Shown here piece by piece: positions 1 through 7,720 of a DNA stretch of 32,000 nucleotides. Every line of letters starts with the position of its first letter. The first letter of the stretch is position 1. Under the pieces are notes generated by a model, which did no database searches, had not been told where the DNA came from, and saw only the letters and a list, made by a program, of their open reading frames with translations. The stretch covers positions 1 to 32,000 of the forward strand of contig JAZGAE010000042.1 in assembly GCA_036475545.1 (NCBI GenBank), given 5' to 3'. The DNA comes from JAZGAE01 sp036475545 (GTDB lineage Bacteria > Pseudomonadota > Alphaproteobacteria > DATDPM01). A program made the position numbers and the translations under genes.

Positions 1-579
1 GGTGCGGTCATCGTCCGGCGCTCCGTGCTGCGGGTCGCGCCAAGCGAAAATTCTGCGGGCCGGGAAGCGACCGATCGAGGGAAGCCGATGGAATGTGCAA
101 TAATGTCAATGCCTTAACAACCATCCGTCTAGTGTGCCATGAAAATCTTACGAAATTCTTTGCGGCCCCCACGCGACGGATTTCTTGCCCCCGGCGCGGC
201 GCCGGACCATCGCCGCCCTCGCCCGAGCGCGCTACGCTTGATCTACGCGCGCTACGCTTGATCTACGCGCGCTGCGGCCGTCGTCTCCGGAGCGGCGGCC
301 GCGCGCCCCTTGGCCCGCGGGCTTGGGACATCTCGGTGGGTCGGCGTATACAGGGGCCACGGCAGCATCTGCATCCCGAGGCGTAGAATGCTACACAATA
401 GATCGGGCGGGGCCGCGCCGACGGGCCGCCGGCAGTCGGATCCCCGCATGACGGGACGCGCCGCAGGTGAGGCCATGTTTCGAGACCTGGGCGCCGGCAG
501 GGCGCCTATCCGCGTGATCGAACGCCGCGGCTCGCACCGGAGTGCTCCCGCTTCGAGACCTCGTTCGCGCTGAAGCGCC
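1..579. other. Gene-poor leader region
   Basis: No convincing gene in this 579-base stretch. Reading frames here are short and lack family features or a good ribosome binding site. Bases 90-180 are more AT-rich than the surroundings, which would suit a promoter region, but I cannot pair convincing -35 and -10 boxes. A 20-bp tandem duplication lies at 227-273. A possible minus-strand ATG at 9-11, preceded by GGAG, could be the start of a gene leaving the window on the left; too little of it is present to judge. Confidence 0.5.
227..273. repeat. 20-bp tandem duplication
   Basis: The unit GCGCGCTACGCTTGATCTAC occurs twice head to tail (227-246 and 247-266), followed by a 7-base start of a third copy (267-273). 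The copies are identical. It lies in non-coding DNA about 300 bases upstream of the cation transporter gene. It could be a slippage duplication or a tandem protein-binding site. Confidence 0.9.
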
Positions 580-1521
580 ATGTCCATGCTTTCGTCGAAA
601 AAGGTCATCTACGCCGCGCTCCTGGGAAACACCCTCATCGCGGGGATCAAGTTCGCCGCCGCCGCCTTCACCGGCAGCTCGGCCATGTTCAGCGAGGCCA
701 TTCACTCCGTCGTGGACACGGGCAACCAGTTGCTCCTGCTTCTCGGCATCAGGCGCTCCCGCCAGCCGGCCGACGCCATGCACCCCTTCGGCTACGGCAT
801 GGAGCTCTATTTCTGGACCTTCGTGGTCGCTATCCTGATCTTCGCCGTGGGCGCCGGGCTGTCGACGTACGAGGGCGTCGACAAGCTGCTGCACCCGCGG
901 CCCGTGACGAACGTCACCGTCAACTACGTGGTCCTCGGGATCGCGATGGTCTTCGAGGCCGGCGCCTGGTGGATCGCGTTCCGCGAATTCACCGTCGCCA
1001 AGGGCGCGCTCGGATACTTCGCGGCCATCCGCCGCAGCAAGGACCCGACCATTTTCACGATCCTGTTCGAGGACAGCGCCGCCATGCTCGGGCTGGTCGC
1101 GGCCTTCGTCGGCATCGCCCTTGGCGAGGCGCTCGACATTCCGGCGCTGGACGGCGTGGCCTCCATCGTCATCGGCGCCATCCTCGCCGTCACGGCGGTG
1201 TTGCTCGCTTACGAGACCAAGGGGCTCCTGATCGGCGAGGGGGCCCACCCCGAGGTGGTGCGGGGAATCCGGGCCATCGTTTCCGAGCAGCCCGGCATCA
1301 AGCGGGTGAACGAGCTGCTCACCATGCATCTGAGTCCCTGGGACGTGCTCTTGAACCTGAGCCTCGATTTCGAGGACGAGTTCTCCGCGTCCCAGGTGGA
1401 GGACGCCGTCTCGCGCATGGAGAAGCGGATCAAGTCGGCCTTCCCCGAGGTCTCCCGCGTCTTCATCGAGGCGCAGAAGGCGAGCTCCCAGCGGCAGGCC
1501 CGGCGAGACCCGGCCGGGTGA
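580..1521 (+). CDS. Cation diffusion facilitator family transporter
   Basis: A 313-residue inner-membrane protein of the CDF family, which exports divalent metal ions such as zinc by proton antiport. The first membrane helices contain the metal-site pattern HxxxD (H42, D46). They are followed by the HPFGYGMELYFW stretch (about 68-79), typical of this family between helices 2 and 3. The usual second HxxxD in helix 5 is replaced by LFEDSAA (E164, D165), as in the ZnT9-like branch, so the metal specificity is uncertain. After the last helix (about 192-211) a cytoplasmic domain of about 100 residues resembles the CDF C-terminal dimerisation domain. Start ATG 580 sits at the usual family N-terminus; the ribosome binding site is weak. 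An alternative ATG lies at 586. The gene appears to stand alone. Family call is firm; substrate is inference. Confidence 0.9.
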   Translation: MSMLSSKKVIYAALLGNTLIAGIKFAAAAFTGSSAMFSEAIHSVVDTGNQLLLLLGIRRSRQPADAMHPFGYGMELYFWTFVVAILIFAVGAGLSTYEGVDKLLHPRPVTNVTVNYVVLGIAMVFEAGAWWIAFREFTVAKGALGYFAAIRRSKDPTIFTILFEDSAAMLGLVAAFVGIALGEALDIPALDGVASIVIGAILAVTAVLLAYETKGLLIGEGAHPEVVRGIRAIVSEQPGIKRVNELLTMHLSPWDVLLNLSLDFEDEFSASQVEDAVSRMEKRIKSAFPEVSRVFIEAQKASSQRQARRDPAG

Positions 1522-1705
1522 GCACGACGCCCATGAGCGTTGAAACCGACGATCGACGGGGATGCAACGCGCCCCGGCGCAACCCGAAGGGCCGGGGTCT
1601 TTTGCGGCCACGGGTTCGTCGCGGAGCTCGCGCGGTGGCACCGCTGCGTGCTTCGCCCCGCTCCTGCCCGCGGCACAAAATTCCTCCGGCGCAGCCCGTT
1701 CAACT

Positions 1706-1724
1706 TGACCGGATTATGCTCTAG
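1706..1724 (+). repeat. Dispersed intergenic motif, copy 1
   Basis: TGACCGGATTATGCTCTAG, 19 bases. It is identical to the minus-strand copy at 29225-29243 and shares 16 bases (CCGGATTATGCTCTAG) with the copy at 2991-3006. All three copies are intergenic. This one lies upstream of the methyltransferase gene. Confidence 0.9.
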
Positions 1725-1785
1725 GGCGGCGGTTCCGCGGGTTGGCGAAGGGCACGCCGGTGAGCGTTCGCTAGTGCCCCCACGA

Positions 1786-1800
1786 TTAACCCGGGCTTAA
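1786..1800 (+). promoter_or_regulatory. CtrA-type box, TTAA-N7-TTAA
   Basis: TTAACCCGGGCTTAA matches the full consensus of the alphaproteobacterial cell-cycle regulator CtrA (TTAA, seven bases, TTAA). It is about 120 bases upstream of the methyltransferase start. It is followed at 1813-1820 by ATGGTTAA, the reverse complement of the TTAACCAT half-site. The box is seen directly; binding by CtrA is inferred. Confidence 0.6.
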
Positions 1801-1812
1801 GCAATTCTTGTC

Positions 1813-1820
1813 ATGGTTAA
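1813..1820 (-). promoter_or_regulatory. CtrA-type half-site
   Basis: ATGGTTAA reads as TTAACCAT on the minus strand, the common CtrA half-site. It lies 13 bases after the full box and about 100 bases before the methyltransferase start. Confidence 0.4.
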
Positions 1821-1919
1821 TCCATTGATTTCGCAGTATTGCTGCGATGCTGGCGGCCCCCCGGCCGGAGCGGCTTTGGGGGGAGAGGGGCGCCGCGAAA
1901 GCGTGTATGGGAGACACCG

Positions 1920-2984
1920 GTGGACGTGGTGGCCCTGTCTACACTCCGTAACCGCTTCGTCGCCTGGTGGGAGGGCTACGAACTCGACCCCCAGCCGGAG
2001 CCTGACGCGGACGAAACCGCGGCCGAGGAGGAGTCCGCGAACGAGGACTCTCAACCCTCCCGCTTTGACCTATTCCGTGAACGCTTCATGGCTTGGTGGG
2101 AAGGCCGCGAGTGCGGTGAGGAAACGCTCGCGGAGGACGAGGAGCGGCCGGCATCGCAGCTTGGCCCGCAAGCGCCCGTAAAGCCGCTCGAACTCCCGCC
2201 CGAGAAGAAAGCGAGGACCGTGATCTGGACGCCGGAGCGGATCAAGATCGCGGAGCGGGTCTGGGGCGCCGGTTTCACCTCGCCGGGCGGCGAAGACTAC
2301 ATCCTGAAACTCGTCGGGCCCCTCGCCCTCAAACCCGAGCGGAGCGTTCTCGACCTCGGCGCCGGCCTCGGCGGGCCGGCGCGGGCCATGGTGGGCGCGT
2401 TCGGAGTCTGGGTGACGGCCATGGAGCCCTCGGAGGTGCTGGCCGCCCAGGGCATGGAAGAATCGACGCGCGCCGGGATGGCCAAGAAGGCGGCCGTGGT
2501 GTCCTACGACCCGGAAAGCGTCGAGCTGCGCCGCAAGGGGTTCGACTGCGTCTTCGCCAAGGAGACGTTCTTCACCGTCGTCAACAAGCGCCGCCTGTTC
2601 GGCACCATCGCCAAGTCGCTCAAGAAGGACGGCCAGCTCCTGTTCACGGACTATTTGCTCGCCAAGAGCGATCCGATGCGGCCCGAGATCCAGAACTGGA
2701 TCACGTACGAGCCGGTCCCCCCCGAACTATGGAGCATCAAGCAGACCCGCGAATGCCTCGAGAACCTCAAATTCGAGATCCGCGTCGAGGAGGACATCTC
2801 GGACGAGGTGAGCTACTTGGTGCTGAAAGCCTGGCGCGCGGTGCTTTCCACGCTCAAGCCCGGGCATCTGCGTCCCGAGCTGGGGGAGGCCCTGGTCGAC
2901 GAGGCCGAAATGTGGCTGCACCGGGCGGCGGTTCTGGCGAGCAGCGAGGTCAGGGTGTACCGCATTCACGCCTTCAAACGCTGA
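1920..2984 (+). CDS. Class I SAM-dependent methyltransferase with duplicated N-terminal AWWEG module
   Basis: A soluble protein of 354 residues from GTG 1920. This start is chosen because GGGAGA (1909-1914) lies 5 bases upstream; an in-frame ATG at 1839 would add 27 residues of low-complexity translation. The core (about 100-300) is a Rossmann-fold methyltransferase with the SAM-binding motif VLDLGAGLGGPAR (143-155) and the acidic MEP (168-170). The N-terminus holds two copies of an unusual module, RNRFVAWWEGYE (10-21) and RERFMAWWEGRE (53-64), each followed by a run of acidic residues. The C-terminal 50 residues are helical and of unknown role. The methyl acceptor cannot be told. Upstream lie a CtrA-type box and repeat copy 1; repeat copy 2 begins 6 bases after the stop codon. 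Methyltransferase fold is firm, substrate unknown. Confidence 0.8.
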   Translation: MDVVALSTLRNRFVAWWEGYELDPQPEPDADETAAEEESANEDSQPSRFDLFRERFMAWWEGRECGEETLAEDEERPASQLGPQAPVKPLELPPEKKARTVIWTPERIKIAERVWGAGFTSPGGEDYILKLVGPLALKPERSVLDLGAGLGGPARAMVGAFGVWVTAMEPSEVLAAQGMEESTRAGMAKKAAVVSYDPESVELRRKGFDCVFAKETFFTVVNKRRLFGTIAKSLKKDGQLLFTDYLLAKSDPMRPEIQNWITYEPVPPELWSIKQTRECLENLKFEIRVEEDISDEVSYLVLKAWRAVLSTLKPGHLRPELGEALVDEAEMWLHRAAVLASSEVRVYRIHAFKR

Positions 2985-2990
2985 GCCCGC

Positions 2991-3006
2991 CCGGATTATG
3001 CTCTAG
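2991..3006 (+). repeat. Dispersed intergenic motif, copy 2
   Basis: CCGGATTATGCTCTAG begins 6 bases after the methyltransferase stop codon. It has the same orientation as copy 1, so the two are direct repeats flanking that gene. The TGA found before this core in the other copies is absent here. Confidence 0.9.
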
Positions 3007-3072
3007 ACCTTGCCGCCGCCGGAGCGCACGCCCCGGCCGCAGGTGCCCTGCCGGCGCGGCGGGTGCCCTGCG

Positions 3073-3101
3073 TTGACAGCCGGAAGTGCACACCCTATGG
3101 T
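3073..3101 (+). promoter_or_regulatory. Sigma-70-type promoter of rpmJ
   Basis: A perfect -35 box TTGACA (3073-3078), a 17-base spacer and -10 TATGGT (3096-3101). Predicted transcription start is near 3108, giving a leader of about 32 bases before the rpmJ ATG. This is one of the best promoter matches in the window, as expected for a ribosomal protein gene. Confidence 0.7.
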
Positions 3102-3139
3102 CCCGGCTCCGCGCCCCTTGAGCCGGGACACGTGCACCC

Positions 3140-3265
3140 ATGAAAGTCTTACGGTCTCTCAAATCGGCGAAGAAACGCCACAAGAGCTGCCGCGTGGTGC
3201 GCCGGCGCGGGCGCGTCTACGTCATCAACAAGACGAAACCCCGGTTCAAGGCGCGCCAGGGCTGA
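3140..3265 (+). CDS. rpmJ: 50S ribosomal protein L36 (bL36), zinc-free type
   Basis: A 41-residue, highly basic protein. It opens with MKVLRSLKSAKKRHKSCRVV and ends KTKPRFKARQG, which matches bL36 of the large ribosomal subunit along its whole length; 41 residues is the usual length of this form. It has only one cysteine (C17), so it is the zinc-independent type lacking the four-residue CxxC...C...H site. A strong promoter (3073-3101) lies just upstream and the gene appears monocistronic. The GCCGGGA at 3122-3128 could be a weak ribosome binding site. It lies between the methyltransferase and the glycolate oxidase operon, away from other ribosomal genes, as is common for this form of bL36. 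Confidence 0.95.
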   Translation: MKVLRSLKSAKKRHKSCRVVRRRGRVYVINKTKPRFKARQG

Positions 3266-3552
3266 CCCGCGCCCTGAGGCCGGGCAAGCGGCCTTGGGTC
3301 GGACGGCTCCTTGCGAAACGCGCGCGGCGCTCGTGGCGCAGCCCCACACCCCTGATTCCGTCGCCGATCGCTGCCTTCGCGCAAAGCGCGCACCGCGTCA
3401 GGGCTGCGGAGGCGGCGTTGACGCCTGTCGGGCGCGGCCATACCTTTTTCTCGAGACCATGACCTTGCCCTCGGGCGTCGCCGCGCCTGCCCGCCCGATC
3501 GCGGGAGCGCCGCCGTGCCGAGCGGCCCGCGAGCGTTTGAAGTGAGGTTCCC
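3266..3552. other. Intergenic region before glcDEF
   Basis: A 287-base stretch without a gene. It contains a promoter candidate for the glycolate oxidase operon (3418-3446, listed separately) and a short hairpin AGGCC...GGCCT just after rpmJ that lacks a T-tract. I see nothing else I can support. Confidence 0.4.
3418..3446 (+). promoter_or_regulatory. Promoter candidate for glcDEF
   Basis: TTGACG (3418-3423), a 17-base spacer and TACCTT (3441-3446). The -35 matches five of six consensus bases; the -10 is poor. Predicted start is near 3453, about 100 bases before the glcD ATG. Confidence 0.4.
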
Positions 3553-5040
3553 ATGCGCGTGGAGGATCCCGACGTAGAGGTGCTGGCCCGGCGGCCGGAC
3601 ATCATCAGGGCCTTCCGGAAGATCCTGCCGGAGGAAGCCGTGATCGCGGAGGAGGAGGCGCTCCGGGTCTACGAGACGGACGGCCTCACCGCCTACCGCG
3701 AGATACCGATGATCGCGCTGCTCCCCAGCACCACCGAGCAAGTCTCGGCGATCCTCGAGTACTGCTTCGAGCATGGCGTGAAGGTGGTCCCCCGCGGCGC
3801 CGGCACCTCGCTTTCGGGCGGCGCGCTGCCGCTCGCCGACGGCGTGCTGCTGGCCATGGCCAAGTTCAACCGGATCCTCGACGTCGATTTCGAGAACCGC
3901 TGCGTCGTGACCCAGCCGGGCGTCACCAACCTCGCCATCACCGAGGCGGTGGAGCACGAGCGGTTCTACTACGCTCCCGACCCCTCCAGCCAGATCGCCT
4001 GTACCATCGGCGGCAACATCGCCGAGAACTCCGGCGGGGTGCACTGCCTGAAGTACGGGCTCACCACCAACAACGTGCTCGGCCTCGAGACGGTGCTGAT
4101 TACCGGCGAGGTGGTGCGCTTCGGCGGCAAGCACATGGACGCGGAGGGCTATGATTTCCTGGGGCTCATGACGGGCTCCGAAGGCCTGCTCGCAGTGATC
4201 ACCGAGGTGACGGTGCGGATCCTGCCCGCCCCGGAGACGGCCCGCGCCATGCTCATCGGATTCCCTAGCAACGAGGCGGCGGGCGACTGCGTGGCCTCCG
4301 TCATCGCCGCCGGCATCATCCCGGCCGGCATGGAAATGATGGACCGGCCCGCCGTCCACGCCGCCGAGGAGTTCGTCCACGCAGGCTACCCGCTGGACGT
4401 CGAGGCGCTGCTGATCGTGGAACTCGACGGCCCCGAGGCCGAGGTCGACCACCTGATCGGGCGCGTCGAGGAGATCGCCCGCGGCTCCGGCGCGACCACG
4501 TTCCGGGTGAGCTTCGGGGAGGAAGAGCGGCTCCGTTTCTGGGCCGGGCGCAAGGCGGCGTTCGCCGCCGTCGGGCGCATCGCCCCGGATTACTACTGCA
4601 TGGACGGCACCATCCCCCGCAAACGGTTGCCCCAGGTCCTGAGCCGCATTTCCAGGATGTCGGAAACCTACGGCCTCGGCGTCGTCAACGTGTTCCACGC
4701 CGGCGACGGCAACCTCCACCCGCTCATCCTCTACGACGCCAACAAGCCGGAGGAGCTCGCGAAGGCCGAGGCCTTCGGCGCCGACATCCTCAAGCTCTGC
4801 GTCGAGGTGGGCGGCGTGCTCACCGGCGAACACGGCGTCGGCGTCGAGAAACGCGACCTCATGGGCGTCATGTTCGACGAAGACGACCTGAACACGCAGC
4901 AGCGGGTCAAATGCGCCTTCGATCCGCAATCCCTCCTCAATCCCGGCAAGATGTTTCCGACGCTCCACCGTTGCGCCGAGCTCGGGCGGATGCACGTCCA
5001 CAAGGGTGAGCTCAGGTTCCCCGACATCCCCCGGTTCTAG
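3553..5040 (+). CDS. glcD: Glycolate oxidase subunit GlcD (FAD-linked)
   Basis: The 495-residue FAD-binding catalytic subunit of glycolate oxidase, which oxidises glycolate to glyoxylate. The N-terminal half is a PCMH-type FAD domain with the pyrophosphate-binding loop PRGAGTSLSGG (80-90). The C-terminal half is the FAD-oxidase C domain, carrying the HAGDGNLHP motif and GEHGVGVEKR near the active site. Length is typical of GlcD (about 490-500). It is the first gene of glcDEF: glcE starts directly after its stop codon. ATG 3553 has GTGAGG (3542-3547) upstream. GlcD-like proteins also include D-lactate dehydrogenases, but the full glcDEF order favours glycolate. No glcC-type regulator is adjacent. 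Confidence 0.93.
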   Translation: MRVEDPDVEVLARRPDIIRAFRKILPEEAVIAEEEALRVYETDGLTAYREIPMIALLPSTTEQVSAILEYCFEHGVKVVPRGAGTSLSGGALPLADGVLLAMAKFNRILDVDFENRCVVTQPGVTNLAITEAVEHERFYYAPDPSSQIACTIGGNIAENSGGVHCLKYGLTTNNVLGLETVLITGEVVRFGGKHMDAEGYDFLGLMTGSEGLLAVITEVTVRILPAPETARAMLIGFPSNEAAGDCVASVIAAGIIPAGMEMMDRPAVHAAEEFVHAGYPLDVEALLIVELDGPEAEVDHLIGRVEEIARGSGATTFRVSFGEEERLRFWAGRKAAFAAVGRIAPDYYCMDGTIPRKRLPQVLSRISRMSETYGLGVVNVFHAGDGNLHPLILYDANKPEELAKAEAFGADILKLCVEVGGVLTGEHGVGVEKRDLMGVMFDEDDLNTQQRVKCAFDPQSLLNPGKMFPTLHRCAELGRMHVHKGELRFPDIPRF

Positions 5041-6282
5041 ATGATGACGGTGCTCAAACCCGCCGATGCCCTTCAACTGCGCGAGGCGGTGGCTTGGGCG
5101 GCGGCGGAAGAGGAACCGGTGGAGGTCGTCGGCGGCGGCTCGAAGGCGGCCCTCGGCCGGCCGCTCGATGTCGAGCACCGCTTGGAGGTGAGCGCGCTCA
5201 CCGGGATCGGGCTCTACGAGCCGGAGGAGCTGGTGATGAGCGCGGCGGCCGGAACGCCCTTGCGCGAGATCGAGGCGCGGCTTGGCGAGCGCTGCCAGCA
5301 GCTCGCGTTCGAGCCCGCGGACTACGGCCCGCTCCTGGGCGGCGCGCAGGGTGAGGGCACCATCGCGGGCGTGTTCGCCTGCAACCTCTCCGGTCCGCGG
5401 CGGATCAAGGCCGGCGCCGCGCGCGATCACCTCCTGGGCTTCCGGGCGGTGAGCGGCCGGGGCGAGGCGTTCAAGGCCGGCGGCCGGGTCATCAAGAACG
5501 TCACCGGCTACGACATGTGCAAGCTCTTGACCGGCGCCTTCGGGACGCTGGCCGTGCTGAGCGAGGTCACGTTCAAGGTGCTGCCCGCGGCGGAGGCGGC
5601 GCGCACGGTCCTCGGCTTCGGGCTCGACGACCAGGCGGCGCTGGCCGCCATGACGCGGGCGGTGGGCGGCCCCTTCGACGTGACCGGCGCCGCCCATCTT
5701 CCCGGGCCGCTCGCCGCGCTTTCGTCCGTCGGGGCCGTGGCGGGCGCGGGACGCGCCGTCACTGCGGTCCGCATCGAAGGGCCGGGCCCCTCCGTCCGAT
5801 ACCGGGCCGAGCGGCTTGCCTCGGCGATGGGCGAATCCGGACCCGTGGCGGAGCTCGATGGCGAGGACTCGCGGGCCTTCTGGCGCGAGGTCCGCGACGT
5901 CGCCCCCTTTGCCGCGGATCGCGACCGCCACGTCTGGCGGCTTTCGGTGACGCCGTCGGCAGCGGCCAAGGTGGTGCGCGAGGTCTCGGGCGCCCTCGAC
6001 GCGCTCGGCTTTTATGACTGGGGCGGCGGGCTGATCTGGCTCGCGGTGGCGCCGGCCGGAGACGGGGCGCAAGGGGCGCAAACGGCGGAACGGGTGGTGC
6101 GCGGCGCGCTCGCGCGGGCCGGCGGCCACGCCCTGCTGGTGCGCGCGCCCGAGGCGGCGCGGGCGGCGGTGCCCGTGTTCCAGCCCCAGCCGGAGCCCTT
6201 GGCCCGGCTCACCGCGCGCATCAAGGAGAGCTTCGACCCGCACCGGGTCCTCAACCCGGGCCGCATGTACGAGGGGGTATAG
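5041..6282 (+). CDS. glcE: Glycolate oxidase subunit GlcE
   Basis: A 413-residue second FAD-binding subunit of glycolate oxidase. It has the PCMH FAD-domain pattern with VGGGSKAALGRPL near residue 30, a long central stretch around VIKNVTGYDMCKLLTGAFGT, and the C-terminal SFDPHRVLNPGRMY typical of GlcE. ATG 5041 immediately follows the glcD stop codon and a second ATG follows at 5044, so translation is probably coupled; there is no clear separate ribosome binding site. GlcD and GlcE are homologous and are both needed for activity in characterised enzymes. Family and operon order make the assignment firm. Confidence 0.92.
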   Translation: MMTVLKPADALQLREAVAWAAAEEEPVEVVGGGSKAALGRPLDVEHRLEVSALTGIGLYEPEELVMSAAAGTPLREIEARLGERCQQLAFEPADYGPLLGGAQGEGTIAGVFACNLSGPRRIKAGAARDHLLGFRAVSGRGEAFKAGGRVIKNVTGYDMCKLLTGAFGTLAVLSEVTFKVLPAAEAARTVLGFGLDDQAALAAMTRAVGGPFDVTGAAHLPGPLAALSSVGAVAGAGRAVTAVRIEGPGPSVRYRAERLASAMGESGPVAELDGEDSRAFWREVRDVAPFAADRDRHVWRLSVTPSAAAKVVREVSGALDALGFYDWGGGLIWLAVAPAGDGAQGAQTAERVVRGALARAGGHALLVRAPEAARAAVPVFQPQPEPLARLTARIKESFDPHRVLNPGRMYEGV

Positions 6283-6291
6283 GGAGGGGCC

Positions 6292-7605
6292 GTGCAGACC
6301 CGCTTCTCACCCGCGCAGCTCGCCGACGCCGACATCCGCGAGGCCGACGGGATCTTGCGCGCCTGCGTGCACTGCGGCTTCTGTCTCGCCACCTGTCCGA
6401 CCTACGTGCTCTTGGGCGACGAGCTCGACTCGCCCCGCGGCCGGATCTACCTCATCAAGGACATGCTGGAAAACGACCGGCCCGCCTCGGCCCGGCTCGC
6501 CAGGCACATCGACCGCTGCCTCTCGTGCCTCGGCTGCATGACCACGTGCCCCTCCGGCGTGCACTACCAGCACCTGGTGGATCTCGCGCGGGCCCGCATC
6601 GCCCGGACGTATCGCCGCCCCTGGGGCGAGCGCCTGCTCCGCGAGCTCCTCGCCGTCACGCTGCCCAGCGACCGCGCATTCCGCCTCGCGCTTTCGGCAG
6701 CCCGCCTGGCGCGGCCGTTCGCGCGGATGATTCCGGGCCGGCTCGGCAACCTTGTCTCCTTTGTCCCGCGATCCGTGCCCCGCGCCTCGGCCCTCGACCG
6801 GCCCCAGGTGTTCCCCGCCGAGGGCAAGCGGGCAATGAGGGCGGCGCTGCTCGCGGGCTGCGTCCAGAAGGTCTTGGCGCCCGAGATCAACGCCGCGACG
6901 ATCCGGTTACTCACCCGGCACGGCGTAGAGGTGGCGGTGGCTGAGGGCGGGGAGTGCTGCGGGGCGCTCACCCACCACATGGGGCGCGAAGGCCAAGCGC
7001 GCGCCAGCGCGCGGGCGAACGTCGCGGCCTGGAGCAGCCTCATGGACGGCGAGGGGTTGGATGCCATCGCCATCAACGCGGCGGGCTGCGGGACCATGGT
7101 GAAGGACTACGGCTTCATCCTGCGGGACGACCCGGTCTGGGCCTCCCGCGCCGCGCGGATCTCGGAACTGGCCCGCGACGTCACCGAGATCATCGGCGAG
7201 CTCGGCCTCGATGCCCCGCAGGCGCCACGGAACATGGTGGTGGCCTATCAGCCCGCCTGCTCGCTCCAGCACGGCCAGCGCGTCCACGAGCTGCCGAAAA
7301 GGCTCCTCGCCGACGCCGGCTTCGAGGTCCGGGAGGTCCCCGAAGGGCATCTTTGCTGCGGCTCCGCCAGCGCCTACAACCTGCTGCAGCCGGAACTGGC
7401 CGCCCGGCTCGGGACACGCAAGGCGGCCAACATCGAGCGCCTCCAGCCGGACGTCGTGGCGGCCGGCAACATCGGCTGCATCGCCCAGATCGCCCGCGCC
7501 ACGTCCGTGCCGATCCTGCATACGGCGGAGCTCCTGGATTGGGCCACCGGCGGGCCCCTGCCTCCGGCGCTGGCCCGGCGCGGGACCGGCGGGGCGGCGG
7601 CCTGA
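6292..7605 (+). CDS. glcF: Glycolate oxidase iron-sulfur subunit GlcF
   Basis: A 437-residue electron-transfer subunit. The N-terminus has two 4Fe-4S motifs, CVHCGFCLATCP (C25, C28, C31, C35) and CLSCLGCMTTCP (C76, C79, C82, C86). The C-terminal half has two CCG domains (GECCGAL and HLCCGSA) typical of the heterodisulfide-reductase-like family. It should carry electrons from GlcD/GlcE toward the membrane quinone pool. The start is GTG 6292, supported by GGGAGGGG at 6282-6289, only 9 bases after glcE. It is the last gene of glcDEF; a truncated MFS reading frame and then the convergent pyk gene follow. Confidence 0.93.
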   Translation: MQTRFSPAQLADADIREADGILRACVHCGFCLATCPTYVLLGDELDSPRGRIYLIKDMLENDRPASARLARHIDRCLSCLGCMTTCPSGVHYQHLVDLARARIARTYRRPWGERLLRELLAVTLPSDRAFRLALSAARLARPFARMIPGRLGNLVSFVPRSVPRASALDRPQVFPAEGKRAMRAALLAGCVQKVLAPEINAATIRLLTRHGVEVAVAEGGECCGALTHHMGREGQARASARANVAAWSSLMDGEGLDAIAINAAGCGTMVKDYGFILRDDPVWASRAARISELARDVTEIIGELGLDAPQAPRNMVVAYQPACSLQHGQRVHELPKRLLADAGFEVREVPEGHLCCGSASAYNLLQPELAARLGTRKAANIERLQPDVVAAGNIGCIAQIARATSVPILHTAELLDWATGGPLPPALARRGTGGAAA

Positions 7606-7623
7606 GATGACGGTAAGCCCCGG

Positions 7624-7720
7624 GTGGGGTCTCGCCGCAGGCCGGCGGCGGTCCTTCTCACCGCCGCCGCGATCCTGGCGCTGGCGCTGGGACTGCGTCA
7701 GACCTTCGGGCTGTTACCGC
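7624..7720 (+). pseudogene. Truncated N-terminus of an MFS transporter
   Basis: From GTG 7624 the plus-strand frame reads VGSRRRPAAVLLTAAAILAL followed by ALGLRQTFGLLPP. The hydrophobic helix ending in LGLRQTFGL is the usual first transmembrane segment of a major-facilitator subgroup (typically ALGIRxxFGLF). The similarity stops at about 7720, exactly where the antisense stop codon of pyk begins (7721), and the frame then runs into pyk antisense sequence. Only about 32 residues of a 400-residue protein remain. It is in the same frame as glcF, after the glcF stop. I read it as a deletion remnant whose missing part was lost when pyk came to lie here. It is short, so coincidence is possible. Confidence 0.5.

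Larger units (their letters stand above)
1522..1919. other. Intergenic region with repeat copy 1 and CtrA-type box
   Basis: About 400 bases without a gene, between the cation transporter and the methyltransferase. It holds one copy of the dispersed TGACCGGATTATGCTCTAG motif (1706-1724), a perfect TTAA-N7-TTAA box (1786-1800) and an ATGGTTAA half-site (1813-1820), all listed separately. An imperfect hairpin just after the transporter (CGCAA near 1569 pairing with TTGCG near 1605) could be a terminator but lacks a good T-tract. Confidence 0.5.

Noticed and set aside
1..11. Possible minus-strand gene start (ATG at 9-11 with GGAG upstream)
   Set aside because: Only three codons lie in the window, so nothing can be said about the product.
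391..1641. A minus-strand frame antisense to the cation transporter
   Set aside because: Compositional shadow; no recognisable motifs, and the plus-strand transporter is certain.
3217..6243. A minus-strand open frame of about 1000 codons antisense to glcDE
   Set aside because: It is a mirror of the high-GC codon pattern of the real glc genes; its translation is arginine/histidine/glycine-rich with no family features.
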